Positions 58,809 to 64,000 of a DNA stretch of 64,000 nucleotides are shown one piece after another. Both the position numbers and the translations under genes were made by a program. The stretch comes from an uncultured bacterium (GTDB lineage: Bacteria; Bacillota; Clostridia; Christensenellales; CAG-917). How positions within the stretch are numbered: position 1 is the stretch's first letter; each line of letters starts with the position of its first letter. The stretch covers positions 34,252-98,251 of the forward strand of contig CASQXY010000002.1 of the NCBI GenBank assembly GCA_949432885.1, given 5' to 3'. Below the pieces are notes generated by a model. The model was not told the origin of the DNA, did no database searches, and saw only the letters and a program-made list of their open reading frames with translations.

Positions 58809-59703
58809 GCAATCTATAATTCTGCTGAGCATAGGCATAGCCGTCAACATAGCGCTTGCGATAACCAAAATGTACGTAGGCGTTAGCGTGAACAGCCTGT
58901 GTATTACTCTCGACGGCACGAACAGCTTATTTGACGTTTTGACGGGGATAATTACGCTCGCCGCATTTGCCGCACTGTTTGCGCCTCGCAGTGAAAACGC
59001 GCCTTTCGGATACGGCAGGAGCGAGTATCTTGCGGGCTTCATTGTCGCTGTAGTGTCCGTTGTTATGGGCGGTCTGTTTTTTATGCGTTCTTTAAACCGG
59101 CTCGCTATGCCCGAGCCCGTTTGGTTCGGCTGGCAGAGCTGCGTTATAATCGCCGTCGCAATTCCCGTGAAGCTCGCAATCGGGTTGCTTTATTATTTCT
59201 ATAACAAAAAATTGCAATCCAAAGCGATTGCCGCTATCGTGGTCGACAGCTTTTTGGACGTAGGCATTACCTCCGCTTCGCTTATATCATTTGCGGTATC
59301 GGGACGAGTGGATTATGCGGTGGACGCCATTTTCGGGATTGCGATAAGCGTCCTAGTGGTTGTGTTTGCTGTTATCATGGTATGTCAGACTGTAAAATGC
59401 CTGCTTAAAGGGGACGACTGCGAGGATGAAAGGGAAGCGATAAAGAGGTATCTCGACGAATGCGAATATATAGAGCGCGCGGAAGCGATAGTTTTGCACG
59501 ATTACGGCTTCGGCGCCAAGACGGGGACGGTGCGCGCCGTCTTCGGGCGCGGCTTTACGCGAGAGGACATAGAGAGGCTTGAAGACAGTATTTACGCGGA
59601 TATCGAGAAGGAATGCGGAGCAAAGGTGTGGATTATTCCGATAAGCGAGCAAAATGCGCAGATTTCGGCCGCAAAAGATAATTCGGATTCCGAAAAACAA
59701 TGA
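58792..59703 (+). CDS. cation diffusion facilitator (CDF) transporter, likely Mn-type
   Basis: 6-TM CDF with DGTNSLFDVLTG and VDSFLDVGITS metal motifs, cytoplasmic C-terminal domain. Confidence 0.88.
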   Translation: MKQRIKQSIILLSIGIAVNIALAITKMYVGVSVNSLCITLDGTNSLFDVLTGIITLAAFAALFAPRSENAPFGYGRSEYLAGFIVAVVSVVMGGLFFMRSLNRLAMPEPVWFGWQSCVIIAVAIPVKLAIGLLYYFYNKKLQSKAIAAIVVDSFLDVGITSASLISFAVSGRVDYAVDAIFGIAISVLVVVFAVIMVCQTVKCLLKGDDCEDEREAIKRYLDECEYIERAEAIVLHDYGFGAKTGTVRAVFGRGFTREDIERLEDSIYADIEKECGAKVWIIPISEQNAQISAAKDNSDSEKQ

Positions 59704-59767
59704 AAATCTTGCAGATATACGTCCGCTATGGTATATTATTTATAAGAATAGTTTAAAGGGGGTCGCT

Positions 59768-61357
59768 ATGAGCGATAAGGAAAAGAAGGAGACAGCTTCC
59801 ATCGATACGGACGAGACTGTAAATACGCCCGAGATTGCGGAAGAGACGGTTGCGTCGGACGGGGAATCCGTATCGGAGTCCGTTGAGAGAGCAGACGTTT
59901 CTGCCGCAGGCGGTGAAGAGACGTCCGAAGTGACGGAGGACGGCGGCGAAGAGGAAGAGCCCGACGGAGCGGAGTCCGAAGACAGCGGCGGTAAAAGGAA
60001 AAAGAAGAAGAAAAAACCGCTTACAAAAGAGCAGAAGAAAAAACGTACGATAAAAGCCCTCATCATAACGGGCGCGATAGTTCTTGTGCTTGCGATTTTC
60101 TTCGGCAGTTGCGCGATTGCAAACGCAGTGGGTATAAAGGCGCTTATCAAGGCGGCGAGCAGCTACGATAAGGTACAGTATGCCGAGGAGGAACGCTTTG
60201 TCAAGGGCGAGAATCTCATAAAGGACGACGACGGATATTGGACGTTCAAGACGGACAGGAATCTGAAAATCGTGCAGTTTACGGACGTACATATCGGAGC
60301 GGGCTGTTTCTCGCAGAGCAAGGACGGCTGGGCTATGAATGCGGTCGCCAAGATGATAACGGAGGAAAAACCCGACCTTGTCGTGGTGACGGGAGATATT
60401 GCGTATCCCGTTCCCTTCCAGGCGGGTACGTTCAATAACCTTAACGCAACCAAGGTGTTTGCGAATCTTATGGAGAGCCTCGGGGTGTACTGGACGTTTG
60501 CGTTCGGCAACCACGATACGGAAGCGTACAGTATGTATGAGCGCAAGGATATCTGCGACTACTACGAGAGCGCGGCATTTGAATACTGTCTGTTCGAGCG
60601 CGGCTTCTCCGACGATGAAAAGGGCTATGGCAACAATATCATAAAGGTTCAGAATAGCAAGGGCATTACAACGCACGCAATCGTCACGCTCGACAGCCAC
60701 AGCTATATAGAAGGCGACTACTTCGGAGCGGCGTGGAAATACGACAATATTCATCAGTCGCAGATAGATTGGTACTGCGCGGAGATGGACAAGCTCAAAG
60801 CGGCGAACGTCGCTGAGGGCGGCGACGACGAATACGTGCCCAACCTCGCGTTCTTCCACATTCCGATGGAAGAGTATCGCAAGGCGTGGGGCGAGCTTAT
60901 CGAGGCCAACAACGGCACCAAAGCTACCGACGCGGAAAAGAAAGCCGGTAAGTATGAAAATATCAAAGAAACGGAAAACGTCGATTATATCTACGGCATT
61001 ATGGGTGAGGACGACAAGCAGAAAAACGGACAGAGAACGTACGGCGTATTCTGCGGCATTCATCCCGACGAGTTCTTTGAGAAGGGCGCGGACCACGGCT
61101 TGCAGGGCACGTTCTGCGGACACGACCATTATAATAACTTCTCGGTCATCTACAAGCAGAACGGCAAGAGAGTGCGCCTTACATACGGAATGAGCATAGA
61201 CTATCTGGCGTATCCCGGAATCTATAAGGAGCATTTACAGCGTGGATGTACTGTCATAAATCTGCTTGCGGATTCGGAGGACGAATACGGCTTCAACTTC
61301 ACGTGCGAGGCGAAGAACTACTACACGGACTACGGAGTGAATCACGAGAAAGGCTGA
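59768..61357 (+). CDS. membrane-anchored calcineurin-like metallophosphoesterase with acidic/polylysine N-terminal tail
   Basis: IVQFTDVHIGAG; DLVVVTGDIAY; FAFGNHDTEA; FCGHDHYNNF; TM ALIITGAIVLVLAIFFGSCAIA. Confidence 0.92.
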   Translation: MSDKEKKETASIDTDETVNTPEIAEETVASDGESVSESVERADVSAAGGEETSEVTEDGGEEEEPDGAESEDSGGKRKKKKKKPLTKEQKKKRTIKALIITGAIVLVLAIFFGSCAIANAVGIKALIKAASSYDKVQYAEEERFVKGENLIKDDDGYWTFKTDRNLKIVQFTDVHIGAGCFSQSKDGWAMNAVAKMITEEKPDLVVVTGDIAYPVPFQAGTFNNLNATKVFANLMESLGVYWTFAFGNHDTEAYSMYERKDICDYYESAAFEYCLFERGFSDDEKGYGNNIIKVQNSKGITTHAIVTLDSHSYIEGDYFGAAWKYDNIHQSQIDWYCAEMDKLKAANVAEGGDDEYVPNLAFFHIPMEEYRKAWGELIEANNGTKATDAEKKAGKYENIKETENVDYIYGIMGEDDKQKNGQRTYGVFCGIHPDEFFEKGADHGLQGTFCGHDHYNNFSVIYKQNGKRVRLTYGMSIDYLAYPGIYKEHLQRGCTVINLLADSEDEYGFNFTCEAKNYYTDYGVNHEKG

Positions 61358-61370
61358 GCGAAATCGCTAT

Positions 61371-61404
61371 AAAAAAATCCGTCCCGAAAAGGGACGGATT
61401 TTTG
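61371..61404. terminator. intrinsic terminator
   Basis: AAAAAAATCCGTCCCgaaaaGGGACGGATTTTTGTTTT. Confidence 0.8.
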
Positions 61405-61441
61405 TTTTGCATGTTTTGCATCCGCGGATTTCTCTGAATTT

Positions 61442-62563
61442 TTATTCTTCGAGATTCAGTCCCTCGGGAGTTTCGACAACCGTCGTGCCGAAGTTGCCGT
61501 AGGTTGAGGTCGTCGTGCACGATACGCTTCCCGTCGCGCCAGATGCGGAGATGCTTGCGCTTATGATAGCTTCGGATTTGTAAATCCTGCCCTCGTTCAC
61601 GAAATACTCCGCGTTGCATTCGACCGAATTCATATTCACCGCGTTCGCATAGCTGCCCAGAGCGTCCAGCGCCGTTTCGAGATACTGATTAAATTTCTCG
61701 GAATTGAGCTTGAAGCCCGTCGCGGTTTTGACGAAATAAGAGTTGTCGTTATCCGCCTCGGGAGTGAAGCTGACGTCGATATCAATAGAATAAGTGGGGA
61801 TTTTTATCCATTCGCCGTCATCCTTCATATACAAATCGAAGTTGCTGTCGGGCATGGTTCCCTTGAATACGTAGAACAGCTCAACGCTTTCGCTCAGATT
61901 CCCGTCAGACATCGTCATAACGAGAGTAGCGAACGTGCCCGCGCATTTCAATTCCATGCGAATCGTCATGTCCATAGATTGGCTCTGACCGTAACCGGAC
62001 GCGTAGGCGTGGGTTTTGCTCTCCACGGTAATCGTAGAGTTGCGATATTTGCTTTGGTCGAAAACCTCGTCATAGTAGCTTTTGGTGACTACGTCGCCCT
62101 CGGCAAGCGGCGGAACATAGTATCTGTAATCGAAATCGATGACCAGAATGTAAACCGTCACGGTCTTCGTCTTTACGGTCGCCGCCGTCGCGCTCGTAAA
62201 GCCCGTTGCCGCGGCGGCGGAAGCCGTCGCTTCTTCCGAAACGTTGTAGGTGATTACAACCTTTTCGGCAGACGTCAGCTTTGCCTTATCCTCGGCGGAA
62301 ATCTCCAGCTCGTTGATTTCGGCAGACGTCAGATCCGCCTGCTTTGTGCTGGATACGTACTGCGCGTCTGTGGCTTCGCCCGAGACCTCGTTTGCAAGAA
62401 ACGCGACCGCGGCGTCTTCGGAGCTGGCATAGCTGTTTGCCGACAGCGTGCCTTTGTAAAAAGTGTCCTTCGGAACGTTGTCCTTGTTGCACGCCGTAAA
62501 TACAGCCGCGCACATCACGAAGATAAGGATAACGCTTGCAATGATTATGAATTTCTTCTTCAT
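61442..62563 (-). CDS. lipoprotein (373 aa), unknown function
   Basis: MKKKFIIIASVILIFVMCAAVFTACNKD lipobox. Confidence 0.8.
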   Translation of the reverse strand: MKKKFIIIASVILIFVMCAAVFTACNKDNVPKDTFYKGTLSANSYASSEDAAVAFLANEVSGEATDAQYVSSTKQADLTSAEINELEISAEDKAKLTSAEKVVITYNVSEEATASAAAATGFTSATAATVKTKTVTVYILVIDFDYRYYVPPLAEGDVVTKSYYDEVFDQSKYRNSTITVESKTHAYASGYGQSQSMDMTIRMELKCAGTFATLVMTMSDGNLSESVELFYVFKGTMPDSNFDLYMKDDGEWIKIPTYSIDIDVSFTPEADNDNSYFVKTATGFKLNSEKFNQYLETALDALGSYANAVNMNSVECNAEYFVNEGRIYKSEAIISASISASGATGSVSCTTTSTYGNFGTTVVETPEGLNLEE

Positions 62564-62727
62564 AATATCCTCCTAAATTTTTATAGTTTCATTATATTAT
62601 GCAAATTTGTATCGGTCAACGGTAATCGGAAAAATAAAATAAATTTTATTTAAGTATAGCATGGCGTGTCTTGGATATTTTTAGGCAGAGTATAAAGCGC
62701 GGCTGATAGCTTAGTCGCGCAGCCGTT

Positions 62728-63225
62728 TCAGCGTAGGTAGTCGAGTATGACCGCCCACTCTTTTGCAAGCGACTGAACGTCGTATTTTGCGTTCGCGGGG
62801 CTGGTGGAGGGGAGCTTGACGGTTATCGCGCAAAGCTCGGGATAAAACATTTTCAAATATTTATAAGATGCCGCGCCGTTGCAGAAGATGTGCCGAATTT
62901 GCGAGCGTGCTAGAAAAGAAGGCACGTCGGAGGGTATGACGTTTTTTATTTTGGTATCGGAGCTTCCTTCGATATCGCATTCCTCCACGCTGTCGTAAAG
63001 CGCGATACGGTGTTCGAGCAAAAGCTGCTTTCTGGTTGAAATATCCGCGTCCTCGAAATTCTCGTCAAGCAGTACGCCCATCAGCTTCCAGAATCTGTTT
63101 TGCGGGTGCATATAATAGAAATTATGTTCAACCGATTTCACTGACGGAACGCTGCCGAGTATCAGAACTCGGCAGTTTTCATTGAGTATAACCCCGAAAG
63201 GGTGTTTTATGTGGCGTATTTGCAT
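62728..63225 (-). CDS. DNA-deoxyinosine (hypoxanthine-DNA) glycosylase, UDG superfamily
   Basis: RVLILGSVPSVKSVEHNFYYMHPQNRFWKLMG; VKLPSTSPANAKY. Confidence 0.88.
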   Translation of the reverse strand: MQIRHIKHPFGVILNENCRVLILGSVPSVKSVEHNFYYMHPQNRFWKLMGVLLDENFEDADISTRKQLLLEHRIALYDSVEECDIEGSSDTKIKNVIPSDVPSFLARSQIRHIFCNGAASYKYLKMFYPELCAITVKLPSTSPANAKYDVQSLAKEWAVILDYLR

Positions 63226-63244
63226 TTATAAAGTTCTTTTTCGG

Positions 63245-64000
63245 TTATTTTATAATATAAACCTTTGTCTGATGTTTTTGCAGTGAAACGCTCATTTTGC
63301 CGCATGTGGTTTCGGCGGTTTCACCTGTCCATTGGTTTTGAGGATGGTACTCGGATTTGCGTTTCATACAGACGTATTTGTCTTCGCAAAGCTTGTTCAA
63401 GTCGTACGTAATCCGCGCCGAGTGCGACGATTTGTTGAAGAAGCAAACTGCCGTTTTTCCGTCCGCCAAGGGCTTTGCAAGGATGTCGACCGTGCCGCGC
63501 TTCACGCGTTTTGCCTGTTTGCACAGCGGGTCCTGATTTATGGCAATCAGGTTCTTGTTTGTGACGATAGCCTTCACCTGCTCGTCCATTTGGCGCAAGT
63601 CGTTGCCTAATATCAGAGGCGCATTCATCATGCACCAAAGCGAGAAGTGAGACGCGTTCTGATTGTACGTCAGCTTTCCGTTGCCTACTTCCAGCATGTC
63701 GGGGTCGTTGAAATGCCCTGCGCGGGAATACGGGTACAGCTTGACGGTGTGATTGTATATCGTCTTTATCCAAAACCACCAAGGACGGATGTCAGGAGTT
63801 GTGCGCCACAGATTGCCCGCCTTTGCTCCCCACCTGTACGGCTTGCCGAAGCCCCATTCGCAAATTGAATACGTTATGGGCTTGACCGCCTGCTTGCGCT
63901 CGGCTGCGACGCGTTCCGCCGCTTCTTTGAGAGCGATACCCATGCGCTTGTACTGATACATTTCGCTGTCCGCTTTGCATGTGATCGGATTGTAAAGTTT
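63245..64000 (-). CDS. glycoside hydrolase family 27 (alpha-galactosidase-like), C-terminal part; 5' end outside window
   Basis: ITYSICEWGFGKPYRWGAKAGNLWRTTPDI; HFNDPDMLEVGNGKLTYNQNASHFSLWCMMNAPLILGNDLR; frame stays open to 64000 (KLYNPITCKADSE upstream of the ORF-track Met). Confidence 0.9.
   Translation of the reverse strand, partial: KLYNPITCKADSEMYQYKRMGIALKEAAERVAAERKQAVKPITYSICEWGFGKPYRWGAKAGNLWRTTPDIRPWWFWIKTIYNHTVKLYPYSRAGHFNDPDMLEVGNGKLTYNQNASHFSLWCMMNAPLILGNDLRQMDEQVKAIVTNKNLIAINQDPLCKQAKRVKRGTVDILAKPLADGKTAVCFFNKSSHSARITYDLNKLCEDKYVCMKRKSEYHPQNQWTGETAETTCGKMSVSLQKHQTKVYIIK

Noticed and set aside
59753-61234. 493-aa minus ORF opposite the metallophosphoesterase
   Set aside because: Antisense shadow of a gene with complete calcineurin-like motifs.
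1-64000. CRISPR arrays, complete prophage, integrase or transposase genes
   Set aside because: No regularly spaced repeat arrays and no recognisable recombinase, transposase, Cas or phage structural proteins in the ORF set.

Overview
The window looks like the origin-proximal chromosome of an uncultured spore-forming Firmicutes/Clostridia-type bacterium; lineage is inferred from gene content only. It carries rsmG-parA-parB, recF, dnaA and dnaN in a broken-up arrangement, with recF and dnaA divergent and dnaA and dnaN convergent. It also carries yyaC and a gerA-type germinant receptor operon. Housekeeping genes include gdhA, glmM, trxB, asnS-asnA-aspS, ung, lepB, a U32 peptidase and an HDG-type glycosylase. 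There are two ABC systems, a two-component system, a tRNA-Asn, and many very large unassigned membrane or lipoproteins. The ORF track misses the 5' part of an MTA/SAH nucleosidase at the left edge, the upstream extension of a GH27 enzyme at the right edge, a 44-aa Cys-rich peptide and a 59-aa peptide. The strongest unexplained signals are: (i) a ~650-bp islet at 31804-32453, bounded by near-perfect inverted repeats, holding two divergent HTH genes around three GCTNNNAGC operators and no recombinase; (ii) a hairpin-rich non-coding segment next to it (32454-32710); (iii) a duplicated tRNA-Asn 3'-end/terminator segment; (iv) a ~1,045-aa membrane-anchored protein built from degenerate helical repeats; (v) a paired operon of 882- and 755-aa membrane proteins of unknown family. 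All family calls come from reading the translations; no database search was run.
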